Below, in pieces: positions 17,776 through 26,569 of a DNA stretch of 64,000 nt; within the stretch, counting starts at the first letter, position 1, and each line of letters starts with the position of its first letter. Below the pieces are notes generated by a model. It worked only from the letters and a program-made list of their open reading frames with translations. It ran no database searches and was not told the origin of the DNA. This DNA comes from Streptomyces diacarni (GTDB lineage: Bacteria; Actinomycetota; Actinomycetes; Streptomycetales; Streptomycetaceae). The position numbers were made by a program, and so were the translations under genes. The DNA is taken from NCBI RefSeq assembly GCF_003323715.1, contig NZ_QOIN01000057.1, forward strand, positions 1 through 64,000. The letters are read 5' to 3'.

Positions 17776-17804
17776 TTAACGGTGGGCATGCAGCGAACTA
17801 CGCT
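17776..17804 (+). promoter_or_regulatory. candidate promoter TTAACG-N17-TACGCT
   Basis: TTAACG (17776-17781) and TACGCT (17799-17804) are 17 bases apart, about 95 bp upstream of the ATG at 17900. The -10 box fits TANNNT; the -35 box is weak. Confidence 0.45.
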
Positions 17805-17899
17805 GTGTTGGCAGTGCTTTCCGCGCCGCGCAGTGCGCAGTGACGGGAGGGGGCCCCGCGTCAGCCGCGGGGCGGTCGTCGGTGTGGTCAGGGGTGCGC

Positions 17900-19447
17900 A
17901 TGTCCAGGGAGTCACGCGGGCCGAATGAGAAACTCGGCACCGTCCTCGCCCTCGCAGGGATCAGCAACGCCGGACTCGCCCGACGGGTCAACGACCTCGG
18001 CGCCCAACGGGGCCTCACGCTCCGGTACGACAAGACGTCGGTGGCCCGCTGGGTATCGAAGGGGATGGTGCCGCAAGGAGCGGCGCCCCACTTGATCGCC
18101 GCTGCCATCGGCAGCAAGCTCGGCCGTCCGGTGCCGCTGCACGAGATCGGCCTCGCGGACGCCGACCCGACCCCGGAGGTCGGCCTCGCCTTCCCGCGCG
18201 ACGTGGGGGCCGCCGTCAAGTCGGCCACCGATCTCTACCGGCTCGACCTGGCCGGCCGGCGCGGTGGCGGCAGCATCTGGCAGTCCCTCGCCGGATCGTT
18301 CGCGGTCAGCGCTTACGCCACCCCCGCCTCGCGCTGGCTCATAACCCCGGCCGACAGTTCGGTCGCCCGCCATATCGAACTGCTCGAGGGGGTGGCCCCG
18401 TCCGCTGCCGACGGGTCCAGAACGGAGGTCACCAGAACGGACGCGGCGAACGGCGCCCTCACCGCGGTCGACTCGGGGCCGGGAAACGGACACGGGTCAG
18501 GCGCCGACCAGGAGGGCGCCACTGCGCCGCTGCGCGTCGGACACACCGACGTCTCCAAGCTGCGCGAGGCCGCGGACGAGGCCCGCCGGTGGGACTCCAA
18601 GTACGGCGGCGGGGACTGGCGTTCGTCCATGGTCCCCGAGTGCCTGCGGGTGGACGCCGCGCCCCTGCTGCTGGGCGCCTACACCGACGAGGTCGGACGC
18701 TCCCTCTTCGGTGCCACCGCCGAACTGACCCGACTGGCCGGCTGGATGGCCTTCGACACCGGCCAGCAGGAGGCGGCCCAGCGCTACTACATCCAGGCGC
18801 TGCGGCTCGCCCGTGCCGCCGCCGACGTCCCGTTGGGCGGCTACGTACTCGCCTCCATGTCGCTCCAGGCCACCTACCGCGGCTTCGCCGACGAGGGCGT
18901 CGACCTCGCCCAGGCCGCTCTGGAGCGCAACCGCGGGCTGGCGACGGCCCGCACAATGAGCTTCTTCCAACTCGTCGAGGCACGCGCCCACGCCAAGGCC
19001 AACGACGCACAGGCGTGCGCCGCCGCGCTGGCCGCGGCCGAGAGCTGGCTGGAGCGCTCCAGGGAAGGCGACCCGGACCCCTCCTGGCTGGACTTCTACT
19101 CCTACGACCGCCTCGCGGCGGACGCCGCCGAGTGCTACCGCGACCTGAAGGCACCGCGCCAGGTGCGCCGCTTCACGGAGAAGGCGCTGTCGCAGCCGAA
19201 GGAGGAGTTCGTGCGCTCGCACGGGCTGCGCCTGGTCGTCTCGGCGGTCGCGGAGCTCGAGTCCGGCAACCTCGACGCCGCCTGCGCGGCCGGTACGCGC
19301 GCCGTGGAGGTCGCCGGGCGCATCTCCTCCGCCCGTACGACGGAGTACGTGCGCGACCTGCTGCACCGCCTGGAGCCGTACGGGGACGAGCCGCGCGTCG
19401 CCGAACTGCGCGAGAGGGCCCGGCCGCTGCTGATGGCCCCTGCGTGA
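17900..19447 (+). CDS. HTH/TPR regulator, sporulation-associated protein family
   Basis: A 515-residue cytoplasmic regulator. Residues 10-75 form a XRE-like helix-turn-helix ([19 protein letters not shown] ... [11 protein letters not shown]). Residues 215-510 form repeated helix pairs resembling TPRs ([34 protein letters not shown]). I recall this family as 'sporulation associated protein' (SCO4114-like), related in plan to the NsdA-type negative regulators of differentiation. Residues 150-205 are a variable low-complexity insertion. ATG 17900 has AGGGG 5 nt upstream; the frame is open to 17840. No partner gene is co-transcribed; the next gene is 272 bp on. Confidence 0.8.
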   Translation: MSRESRGPNEKLGTVLALAGISNAGLARRVNDLGAQRGLTLRYDKTSVARWVSKGMVPQGAAPHLIAAAIGSKLGRPVPLHEIGLADADPTPEVGLAFPRDVGAAVKSATDLYRLDLAGRRGGGSIWQSLAGSFAVSAYATPASRWLITPADSSVARHIELLEGVAPSAADGSRTEVTRTDAANGALTAVDSGPGNGHGSGADQEGATAPLRVGHTDVSKLREAADEARRWDSKYGGGDWRSSMVPECLRVDAAPLLLGAYTDEVGRSLFGATAELTRLAGWMAFDTGQQEAAQRYYIQALRLARAAADVPLGGYVLASMSLQATYRGFADEGVDLAQAALERNRGLATARTMSFFQLVEARAHAKANDAQACAAALAAAESWLERSREGDPDPSWLDFYSYDRLAADAAECYRDLKAPRQVRRFTEKALSQPKEEFVRSHGLRLVVSAVAELESGNLDAACAAGTRAVEVAGRISSARTTEYVRDLLHRLEPYGDEPRVAELRERARPLLMAPA

Positions 19448-19503
19448 TCGCGGCCATCAGCTCCGTTGAGTGAGCGACGCAGTCGCACGAGCGCCGCCCG
19501 CCC

Positions 19504-19610
19504 TGCTCGGCAGGCCGCCATGCTCGGTCACGGCCTTGCTCGGCCACCGCCTTGCTCGGTCACGGCCTTGCTCGGTCACGGCCTTGCTCGGTCGGCCGCC
19601 TGCTCGACGG
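19504..19610. repeat. 16-bp tandem repeat array
   Basis: The unit TGCTCGGTCACGGCCT occurs exactly at 19521, 19553 and 19569, with variant copies at 19504, 19537, 19585 and 19601. All sit head to tail between the regulator stop (19447) and the lhgO start. The unit is not a multiple of three, so it is not coding repeat. There are no spacers, so it is not a CRISPR. Confidence 0.85.
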
Positions 19611-19719
19611 GTGCGCGCGCTGCGGAGCGCGGGGCGGCCGGGGGCCGGAGAGGAACCGGGAGGGATCTCTTGATCGTCGGGGTGACGGGTGCCGCAGCGA
19701 GCTGTCAGGTGTGGGGTTC

Positions 19720-21003
19720 ATGATGGTGGGCGTGACCTCGACGTCCAGAAGACTCGACCGCTCAGCCGTCGGCAAGGGCGCCGGCCGGCTCGACTGCGAC
19801 GTGCTGGTGATCGGCGCCGGCGTCGTCGGGCTGTCCACCGCCTACGCCCTCACCCGCCGAGCGCCCGGAACCCGGGTCACCGTCCTGGAGAAGGAACCGG
19901 GCCCGGCCCGGCACCAGACGGGGCGGAACAGCGGGGTGATCCACAGCGGCATCTACTACCCGCCCGGCTCGCTCAAGGCGCGGTTCGCGCTGCGGGGCGC
20001 TGCCGAGATGGTCAAGTTCTGCGCGGAGCACGGGATTCCGCACGAGGTCACCGGCAAGCTGATCGTCGCCACCGAACACGAGGAACTCCCCCGGCTGCAC
20101 GCCCTCATCCAGCGCGGCCGCCAGCACGGCATCCCCGTCAGGGAACTCGGCCCGGCCCAGATTTCCGCACACGAGCCCCATGTGCGGGGCTTGGCCGCCA
20201 TCCACGTCGGCACGACGGGTGTGTGCGACTACCTGGCCGTCACCCGGCATCTCGCCCGCCTGGTGCGCGACGCGGACGCCGAAGTGCGGTACGGCGCCGC
20301 CGGACAGGTCACGGTGATCGACCGCCGCCCGGGCCGCGGCGTCGCCGTACGGACCGCGGACGGGACAGTGCTGCGGGCACGCGCACTCGTCAACTGCGCC
20401 GGACTCCACTGCGACAGCATCGCCCGCCTCGCCGGAGACACCCCGCACGCCAGGATCTTCCCCTTCCGCGGCGAGTACGCCGAGCTGGTCCACGAGCGCG
20501 AACACCTGGTGCGCGGTCTCGTCTACCCGGTGCCCGACCCGGCCTTCCCCTTCCTCGGCGTCCACCTCACCCGAGGAGTGCACGGTGGCGTGCACGTCGG
20601 CCCGAACGCCGTGCCCGCGCTCGCCCGCGAGGGCTACACATGGTCCGCCGTACGCCCCGCCGAGCTGGCCGGACTGGCCGCACACCCCGGTGCCTGGCGG
20701 ATAGCCCGCCGCCACTGGCGCTACGGCGCCGGCGAGATCCGCCGCTCCCTCTCCCGGCCCTCCTTCACCGCCGCCGTGCGGCGCATGCTGCCCGACGTGA
20801 CGGAGGCCGACCTGCGCCCCGCGCCCGCCGGAGTACGGGCCCAAGCCGTGCTGCGGGACGGCAGCCTCGTCGACGACTTCCTCTTCGCGGAGGGCCCGCA
20901 CACCGTCCACGTCCTCAACGCCCCCTCGCCGGCCGCGACGGCCTCCCTCCCGATCGGCAGAGAGATCGCCCGCCGGGCGTCGGCGGTACTGGCCGACGCC
21001 TGA
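19720..21003 (+). CDS. lhgO: L-2-hydroxyglutarate oxidase
   Basis: A 427-residue FAD-dependent oxidoreductase of the DAO family that oxidises L-2-hydroxyglutarate to 2-oxoglutarate, feeding electrons to the quinone pool in characterised LhgO enzymes. The dinucleotide-binding motif VIGAGVVGLSTAYAL is near residue 25. The family signature RHQTGRNSGVIHSGIYY follows, then GxFRGEY-type (PFRGEYAEL) and a C-terminal NAPSPAATASLPIG FAD contact. The start is uncertain: ATG 19720, ATG 19723 or GTG 19732, none with a strong Shine-Dalgarno site. It stands alone, with a tandem repeat upstream and a large hairpin downstream. Confidence 0.88.
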   Translation: MMVGVTSTSRRLDRSAVGKGAGRLDCDVLVIGAGVVGLSTAYALTRRAPGTRVTVLEKEPGPARHQTGRNSGVIHSGIYYPPGSLKARFALRGAAEMVKFCAEHGIPHEVTGKLIVATEHEELPRLHALIQRGRQHGIPVRELGPAQISAHEPHVRGLAAIHVGTTGVCDYLAVTRHLARLVRDADAEVRYGAAGQVTVIDRRPGRGVAVRTADGTVLRARALVNCAGLHCDSIARLAGDTPHARIFPFRGEYAELVHEREHLVRGLVYPVPDPAFPFLGVHLTRGVHGGVHVGPNAVPALAREGYTWSAVRPAELAGLAAHPGAWRIARRHWRYGAGEIRRSLSRPSFTAAVRRMLPDVTEADLRPAPAGVRAQAVLRDGSLVDDFLFAEGPHTVHVLNAPSPAATASLPIGREIARRASAVLADA

Positions 21004-21082
21004 TCCCCGCCCGGTCACCGACAGTCCGCCGTCGACCACACACCGGACAGGCCCGTCACCGGCCGCCGCCTCCGGTGACCCT

Positions 21083-21123
21083 TTTCGCAACCGTCACCGG
21101 TTTGACCGGTGACGGTTGCGAAA
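21083..21123. terminator. perfect 19-bp stem hairpin between lhgO and trmB
   Basis: Arms 21083-21101 and 21105-21123 are perfectly complementary with a 3-base TTG loop. There is no T-tract on either side. It lies 80 bp after lhgO and 68 bp before the trmB start, so it is probably an I-shaped terminator for lhgO. An operator role is possible. Confidence 0.6.
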
Positions 21124-21190
21124 GAGGCCCTCCCCTCCCGGTCGACGGGCGACGCCGCCGCGGTACAGCTGCACGTAAAATCGAAGCATC

Positions 21191-22120
21191 GTGTCCGAAA
21201 GCAAAAACTTCTCTCCGAACGACGGCCTCGCCCGCGAGGATCTCGCCCGCCGGGACCTCGACCACGAGGCCGCCCCTGCCGATACCACCCCCACCGATGC
21301 CACCCACGGCGCCCACGACGGATCCGACGGATCCCAGGGCTCTCAGGGCTCTGACAGCTCCCACGCGGAGCGTGAGCCCCGGCCCATGGCCCGGATGTTC
21401 CCGCCCGGCGCCGGGCCCTCACCCGACCCCGCCGGGTCGCACCACGAGCGTCGTATCCGCAGCTTCCAGCCCCGCCGCAGCCGCGTCACCAAGGGCCAGC
21501 GGACCGCGTTGGAGCAGCTCTGGCCCCGATGGGGCTTCGACGTGGACGGGATGCGCCAGCTCGACCTCGGCAAACTCTTCGGCGACCCCGACCTGCCCAT
21601 CGTCTTGGAGATCGGCTTCGGCATGGGCGAGGCCACGACCGAGATGGCCGCCGCCGACCCGGCCACGGGCATCCTCGCCGTCGACGTCCACACACCCGGC
21701 CAGGGCAACCTGCTCCGCCTCGCCGACGAGCAGGGCCTGGACAACGTGCGGGTCGGCAACGGCGACGCCATCATCCTGCTCCGCGAGATGCTCGCCCAGG
21801 ACTCGCTCTCCGGCCTGCGGATCTACTTCCCCGACCCGTGGCCGAAGGCCCGCCACCACAAGCGGCGACTGGTGCAGCCCGAGTTCCTCGACCTGGCCGC
21901 AGGGCCGCTGCGTCCTGGCGCCCTCGTGCACTGCGCCACGGACTGGGAGGAGTACGCCGAGCAGATGCTGGACGTCCTGTCCGCGCATCCCGAGTACGAG
22001 AACACCCGGCCCGACGGCGGCTACGCGCCCCGCCCCGCACACCGCCCGCTGACCCGTTTCGAGGGGCAGGGCCTGACCAAGGGGCACGCGGTGCGCGACC
22101 TGGTGTTCCGACGCCGCTGA
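21191..22120 (+). CDS. trmB: tRNA (guanine46-N7)-methyltransferase
   Basis: A 309-residue SAM-dependent enzyme that methylates G46 in the tRNA variable loop. The SAM-binding motif EIGFGMGEAT, the acidic AVDVHTPG strand end and the family signature YFPDPWPKARHHKRR are all present. The first ~85 residues are an Asp/Ser/Gly-rich extension (GSDGSQGSQGSDSS) not found in short TrmB proteins. GTG 21191 lies 9 nt after a TAAAAT hexamer (21176-21181) and has no Shine-Dalgarno site, so it is nearly leaderless. Confidence 0.92.
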   Translation: MSESKNFSPNDGLAREDLARRDLDHEAAPADTTPTDATHGAHDGSDGSQGSQGSDSSHAEREPRPMARMFPPGAGPSPDPAGSHHERRIRSFQPRRSRVTKGQRTALEQLWPRWGFDVDGMRQLDLGKLFGDPDLPIVLEIGFGMGEATTEMAAADPATGILAVDVHTPGQGNLLRLADEQGLDNVRVGNGDAIILLREMLAQDSLSGLRIYFPDPWPKARHHKRRLVQPEFLDLAAGPLRPGALVHCATDWEEYAEQMLDVLSAHPEYENTRPDGGYAPRPAHRPLTRFEGQGLTKGHAVRDLVFRRR

Positions 22121-22226
22121 GCAGGCCGCCACGGCCCGCGGGGGACTGTCCGCGCCGTCCCGCGCACCCGGGCCGCCGTTGCTGCGTCGTTGCCGCAGGG
22201 CCGCAGCACATGTCACCCAAACTGGT

Positions 22227-22238
22227 TACTGTCGATGC
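22227..22238 (+). promoter_or_regulatory. -10 box TACTGT 6 nt before the PrsW GTG (leaderless)
   Basis: TACTGT (22227-22232) is followed by six bases and GTG 22239, with no Shine-Dalgarno site. This favours GTG 22239 over the ATG at 22284. Confidence 0.55.
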
Positions 22239-23681
22239 GTGCATGACGAGGCAGCCGGCGCTCCAGGCGCGCCGCCGAATCCGATGACGTCCGGGCAGCC
22301 CGCGGGCCCGCCCGCGCCCGTCCCCTCGGCGCGCCCTGCCCAGCCGCAGGACGCCCCGGCGGGACAGCCCCACGCCGCCGCCCAGGGGCCGCCGGCCCCG
22401 TACGCCCCCCACGTCGGGACCGGGTCCGGACTCGGACTCCCGTACTCCGCCGTGCCGACACACCCGGTGCCGTCCTGGTGGCAACGACACCGCAGGACGC
22501 TACGCGCCACCGCGCTGATCGTGCTGCTGACGCTGTGCGGCCTGATGATCCTCGCGCTGGTACGGGAACAGACGGGGACGACGGGCCTGCTCGTCGGGTT
22601 CGGACTCGCCCTCTTCCCCGTCCCACTGCTGCTGGCCGCGTTCCGCTGGCTGAGCGCACCGCTGCCCGCGCCGTGGCGCACCCACCTGTTCGCCTTCGCC
22701 TGGGGGGCCTGCGCGGCGACACTGGTCGCCATCCTGGCCAACGGCTTCGCCACCGACTGGCTGGCCTCTTCCGTCGTCGTCGACTCGCCGCACGAGGCCG
22801 ACACCCTCGGCGCCACCGTGATCGCGCCGGTCGTCGAAGAGACCACCAAGGCGGCGGCCGTCCTGCTGCTCTTCCTCTTCCGCCGTCGTCACCTCGACAG
22901 CGTCGTGTCCGGCATAGCGGCGGCGGGCATCACAGCGGCCGGTTTCGCCTTCACCGAGAACATCCTCTATCTCGGTACCGCGTTCGACCAGGACGCCGCA
23001 CTGGGCCCCGACGGCCTGGCCGGTTCGGCGACCGCCGGCACGTTCCTCATCCGCATCATCTTCGCGCCGTTCGCCCACCCGCTGTTCACGGCGATGACCG
23101 GCATAGCCTTCGGCATGGTCGCGGCCCTGCCACGGCGGCGCCGCGTCCTGCGTACGGTGCTGCCGCTGCTGGGCTGGTGCACTGCAGTGCTGCTGCACGC
23201 GATATGGAACGGCTCGGCGTCCTTCGCCAACTACACGTTCCTGGCCGTGTACGGCCTTTTCATGCTCCCGGTGTTCGGCGCCCTGACATGGCTGGCCGTC
23301 TGGTCACGCCTGCACGAGCTGCGGATCGTCCGCGAGACGCTGCCCGCGTACGCGGCGGCGGGCTGGTTCAGCGAGCCGGAGCCCTGGTCGCTCTCGTCCA
23401 TGCGGGCCCGCTCGATGGCCCGCGCGATGGCCCGCCGCAGCCACGGCCCCGCCGCGGCCCGCACCCTGGCCACCTACCAGCACGACGCCACCTCACTCGC
23501 CCTCCTCCGCTCCCGCGCCACCAACGGCGCCACGGCCCCCGACTTCGCCGCCCGCGAGCACCAACTCCTCCACTCCCTCCGCGCCAACCACCCCCTGTCC
23601 GGCCCCCCCACCACCAGCGCCGCCCTAGCCCTGAGCCGCCCGTACCCCGCCGCGACGTGGCCGGGGTATCCGGTGCGCTGA
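22239..23681 (+). CDS. PrsW-family intramembrane metalloprotease
   Basis: A 480-residue polytopic membrane protein. Residues 1-75 are Pro/Ala/Gly-rich and cytoplasmic. About eight hydrophobic segments follow over residues 85-390. The PrsW signature motifs are visible: VVEETTKAA (EExxK), FAFTENILYL (FxxxEN), HPLFTAMTGIAFG and LHAIWNG. Family members such as B. subtilis PrsW cleave anti-sigma factors. Its substrate here is unknown, but the window holds several ECF systems. The C-terminal ~90 residues are a cytoplasmic helical and Pro-rich tail. It faces the aldo/keto reductase gene across 67 bp. Confidence 0.88.
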   Translation: MHDEAAGAPGAPPNPMTSGQPAGPPAPVPSARPAQPQDAPAGQPHAAAQGPPAPYAPHVGTGSGLGLPYSAVPTHPVPSWWQRHRRTLRATALIVLLTLCGLMILALVREQTGTTGLLVGFGLALFPVPLLLAAFRWLSAPLPAPWRTHLFAFAWGACAATLVAILANGFATDWLASSVVVDSPHEADTLGATVIAPVVEETTKAAAVLLLFLFRRRHLDSVVSGIAAAGITAAGFAFTENILYLGTAFDQDAALGPDGLAGSATAGTFLIRIIFAPFAHPLFTAMTGIAFGMVAALPRRRRVLRTVLPLLGWCTAVLLHAIWNGSASFANYTFLAVYGLFMLPVFGALTWLAVWSRLHELRIVRETLPAYAAAGWFSEPEPWSLSSMRARSMARAMARRSHGPAAARTLATYQHDATSLALLRSRATNGATAPDFAAREHQLLHSLRANHPLSGPPTTSAALALSRPYPAATWPGYPVR

Positions 23682-23748
23682 GCGACCGCGGATCGTTCCC
23701 GAGAAGGAGCGAGCCCGGAGGGAGGCGGCGGTTGAACGGGGGACGGGG

Positions 23749-24702
23749 TTACGAGGAGGCGTCCGTCAGGAGGCGGACCTCGTCGTGGGTGAGTTGGAGG
23801 TCGGCGACGGCCATGAGGGCCGGGAGTTGGTCGACGGTGCGGGCGCTGGCGATGGGGGAGGTGACGGTGGGCTGGGCCAGGAGCCAGGCGAGGGCGACGG
23901 TGGCCTCGGGGGCCTGGTGGGCGCCCGCGACCGTGGAGAGGGCCGCCAGGACGCGTTGGCCGCGCTCGGTGGCCAGGAGCTTGGCCGCCTGGCCTGACCG
24001 TGCGCCCTCGGGCGGCTGTTCGCCGGGCTGGTACTTGCCGGTGAGGAAGCCGGCGGCCAGCGCGTAGTACGGGAGCACGGCCAGGGACTCGCGCCGGGCG
24101 AGGGTTTCGAGCTCTCCCTCGTACGTGTCGCGGGAGACCAGGTTGTAGTGCGGCTGGAGTGCGACGTACCGGGCGGTTCCTTCGCGGTCGCTGAAGGCGA
24201 GGGAGGCGGCCAGGCGTTCGGGGGAGATGTTCGAGGCCGCGATCTCGCGGACCTTGCCGGCCTTGACCAGGTCGTCCAGCGCCTGGAGGATCTCGGAGAC
24301 CTCGACCGACTCGTCGTCGAAGTGCGTGTAGTACAGGTCGATGCGGTCGGTCTGCAGGCGGCGCAGCGAGTCCTCACAGGCGGCCTTGATGTTCTGCGGG
24401 TCCAGTCCCATGCGGTCGGGGTGCCGGGCGACCTTGGTGGCGACGACGACGTCGTCGCGGACCGCGGGGCCGCGCGCCGCGAGCCACTGGCCGATCACCG
24501 TCTCGGACTCGCCGCCCGAGTTGCCCTCCACCCAGGCGGAGTACCCGTCGGCCGTGTCGATGTGGTTGCCGCCGCCTTCGGTGTAGGCGTCCAGCACGGC
24601 GAAGGACGTGTCCGTGTCCGCGGTCCAGCCGAAGACGTTGCCGCCGAGTGCGAGCGGCGCGACGGACAGCTGACCGATCTTCTTGCCGGCGTTCATCTGC
24701 AT
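23749..24702 (-). CDS. aldo/keto reductase
   Basis: A 317-residue NADPH-dependent oxidoreductase with a TIM-barrel fold. The catalytic tetrad residues are visible: Asp and Tyr in HIDTADGYSAW, Lys in VVVATKV and His in DLYYTHFDDES. The NADPH-binding C-terminal region includes SPIASARTVDQL. It resembles the YajO/IolS-type cytoplasmic reductases of unknown substrate. It lies 154 bp downstream of the M23 gene on the same strand, separated by hairpins, so it is probably not co-regulated. Confidence 0.9.
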   Translation of the reverse strand: MQMNAGKKIGQLSVAPLALGGNVFGWTADTDTSFAVLDAYTEGGGNHIDTADGYSAWVEGNSGGESETVIGQWLAARGPAVRDDVVVATKVARHPDRMGLDPQNIKAACEDSLRRLQTDRIDLYYTHFDDESVEVSEILQALDDLVKAGKVREIAASNISPERLAASLAFSDREGTARYVALQPHYNLVSRDTYEGELETLARRESLAVLPYYALAAGFLTGKYQPGEQPPEGARSGQAAKLLATERGQRVLAALSTVAGAHQAPEATVALAWLLAQPTVTSPIASARTVDQLPALMAVADLQLTHDEVRLLTDASS

Positions 24703-24769
24703 GCCGCGACCGTAGCGCGCCGTCTCCCTCCGGTGCGGGTACAGCGCGCGAGACTTCCCCCGCGCGGCT

Positions 24770-24803
24770 GTGGGGGGCGACAGTTCCGTCAGGCGCCCCC
24801 CAC
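24770..24803 (-). terminator. 10-bp stem hairpin after the M23 gene
   Basis: GTGGGGGGCG (24770-24779) pairs perfectly with 24794-24803 across a 14-nt loop. A second hairpin (GCCCCGC/GCGGGGC) lies at about 24816-24838, nearer the M23 stop. Both would end the leftward M23 transcript before the reductase gene. Confidence 0.5.
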
Positions 24804-24856
24804 GTGCTCGCGGGGAGCCCCGCGGGCGCGTGCGGGGCCCCGTCGTCAGAGGCGGG

Positions 24857-26242
24857 TCAGACGTTGACGCCCTTGTCGCGCAGCCACGTCAGCGGGTCCA
24901 CCGGGGCGTCGCCGTCCGGGCGGACCTCGACGTGCAGGTGCGGCCCCGAGGAGTTGCCGGTGGAGCCGACGCGTCCGATGACGTCGCCGGTGCTCACCTT
25001 GTCGCCTGCCGACTTGGTCATGGACGAGAGGTGGCAGAACCACAGTTCCGTGCCGTCGTCCGGTTCGAGGACGACGCGGTAGCCGTACGAGCCGGCCCAG
25101 CCGGCCTCCTTGACGGTGCCGGTGTGGATCGCCTTGACGGGCGTGCCGTTGGGGGCGGCGAAGTCCTGGCCTGTGTGGTCGTTCTGCCATCTGCCGCCGG
25201 ACTGGCCGAAGCCGGCACTCAGCTGGTAGGAGGCGACCGGCGCGACATAGCTGCGGGCGAGCTTGGCCCGGCGTTCGGCCGCCGCCTTGGCCTTCGCCTC
25301 GGCGGCCTTCGCCTCCGCGGCCGCGCGCCGGCGTTCGTCGTGGGCCTCGGCTCGCGCGCGCTCCTCGGCGGCGGCCCGCTTCGCGGCCTGCTCCGCGGCG
25401 GCGCTCGCGGCCTGGCGTGCCGCGTCCTCGCGGGCTTGTGCGTCCGTCGCGGAGTGGTGCCGCTCGGCCTGCGCGAGGATGCGGGCCCGGAGTGCCTCGC
25501 CGGCGCCGCCGCCCGTGTCGGCCGCGTCGGCCGCGTCGGCTCCGTGTGCCGCCTGGGCGCCGTCCGTTCGCTGGGCACCGTCTGTGCCGTCCGCGTCGTC
25601 GGAGACGAACGCTCCGAGGCCGGGGATGTCCTCGGCGTCGGGCAGGTGGCCGGTCAGGTCCCGCGCGGTGTCGGCGGCGGCGCCGAGGTCGGGTACGGAT
25701 ATGGAGCCGGGGTCCTTGTCGTGTGCCGTGGCCATGCCGCCCGCGCCCACGGCGGCGATCATGCCGACGCCGAGAACGGCCCCGCCGCGCGCCACACCGC
25801 CGGTCCGCTGCCGGGCGACCCGGTGCTTGCCGCGCAGTGAGCGGGTGGCCTCCTCGGTGGGGTTCCACTCCTCGGTGCGGATCCCCTCGTCCTGCGGGCC
25901 GATCCCGTCGGAGGACTCGCCCGCGCCGGCCTTGGACTCGCCGTAGGGATGCTCAGTGCCGTGCGGTTGCGCAGCGCCGTGCGGGCCCGGAGCGCCGTGC
26001 GGATACGGAGCACCGTACGGATACGGAGCACCATGCGGATGCGCGCCGCCGTACGGGAGCGGGCCCCCGTACGGCTGAGGACCGCCGTTCGGCTGCGGGC
26101 CGCCGTACGGCTGCGGGCCACCGTACGGCTGCGGGCCGCCGTGAGGGGCCGGCGCGGGGGTGGGAACGGGGGAGCCGACGGTGCCGGGCTGCGGGCCGTA
26201 CCCGACGGCCTCGGGGGCAGGGCCCTGGGATGTGGACGCCAC
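24857..26242 (-). CDS. M23-family cell-wall endopeptidase, membrane anchored
   Basis: A 461-residue protein. Residues 1-80 are a Gly/Pro/Tyr/His-rich tail with GGPQPYGGPQP repeats. A single membrane helix lies near residues 148-170, then an Ala/Arg/Glu coiled coil at about 240-335, then a LytM/M23 zinc peptidase domain at about 345-461. Zinc ligands are visible in HTGQDF and HLH (GPHLHVEV). It should cut peptidoglycan cross-bridges outside the membrane. Expression is predicted to be set by the c-di-AMP riboswitch in its 5' leader. The GTG start at 26242 has GGAG 10 nt upstream. Confidence 0.9.
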   Translation of the reverse strand: MASTSQGPAPEAVGYGPQPGTVGSPVPTPAPAPHGGPQPYGGPQPYGGPQPNGGPQPYGGPLPYGGAHPHGAPYPYGAPYPHGAPGPHGAAQPHGTEHPYGESKAGAGESSDGIGPQDEGIRTEEWNPTEEATRSLRGKHRVARQRTGGVARGGAVLGVGMIAAVGAGGMATAHDKDPGSISVPDLGAAADTARDLTGHLPDAEDIPGLGAFVSDDADGTDGAQRTDGAQAAHGADAADAADTGGGAGEALRARILAQAERHHSATDAQAREDAARQAASAAAEQAAKRAAAEERARAEAHDERRRAAAEAKAAEAKAKAAAERRAKLARSYVAPVASYQLSAGFGQSGGRWQNDHTGQDFAAPNGTPVKAIHTGTVKEAGWAGSYGYRVVLEPDDGTELWFCHLSSMTKSAGDKVSTGDVIGRVGSTGNSSGPHLHVEVRPDGDAPVDPLTWLRDKGVNV

Positions 26243-26261
26243 GGTGGGCGCTCTCCTTTCC

Positions 26262-26450
26262 TTCCTTCTCGCCTACCGGGTTAGCTGACGGGTTCGGAGC
26301 AGGAAGGTCTCCTACGGGCGTCCCGTGCGGGGCGCCCGATTCACCCCGTCCTTCCCGACATGCTGACGAGAAGGGGTGGTTCCCCGGTTCCCGCGGGGCC
26401 TGGCCGGTGAGTTGGGCCGGCTGGTGCCCCGTGTGCGGGATTCGGCGTCG
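26262..26450 (-). ncRNA. cyclic-di-AMP (ydaO/yuaA) riboswitch
   Basis: The minus-strand leader of the M23 gene contains the ydaO signature blocks in order: GGGAACCGGGGAACCACC (about 26391-26374), GGGGTGAATC (26347-26338), a GC hairpin (26336-26315), CCGAACCCGTCAGCTAAC (26297-26280) and GGTAGGCGAGAAGGAAG ending at 26261. These match the actinobacterial class found before rpf and NlpC/M23 peptidase genes. In characterised cases c-di-AMP binding turns expression off. No covariance search was run. The aptamer ends about 20 nt before the start codon. Confidence 0.88.
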
Positions 26451-26569
26451 GCGTACGGTGCCGTCTTCCGTGACGACAGTGACGACCGTGCCGCGTTATC
26501 GGACGGTAATAGAACAGCACCCGTGTTTCCAAGCCGTTCCCCACAATTGCCGCTCCCCGTGGGGCGGGA

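Noticed and set aside
16857-17915. Long overlapping frames in the 1.15-kb gap
   Set aside because: Pro/Arg/Ala-rich on both strands, no homology, no ribosome-binding site; they overlap the real start of the regulator at 17900.
19504-19610. CRISPR array
   Set aside because: The 16-bp units are contiguous with no spacers, and there are no cas genes.
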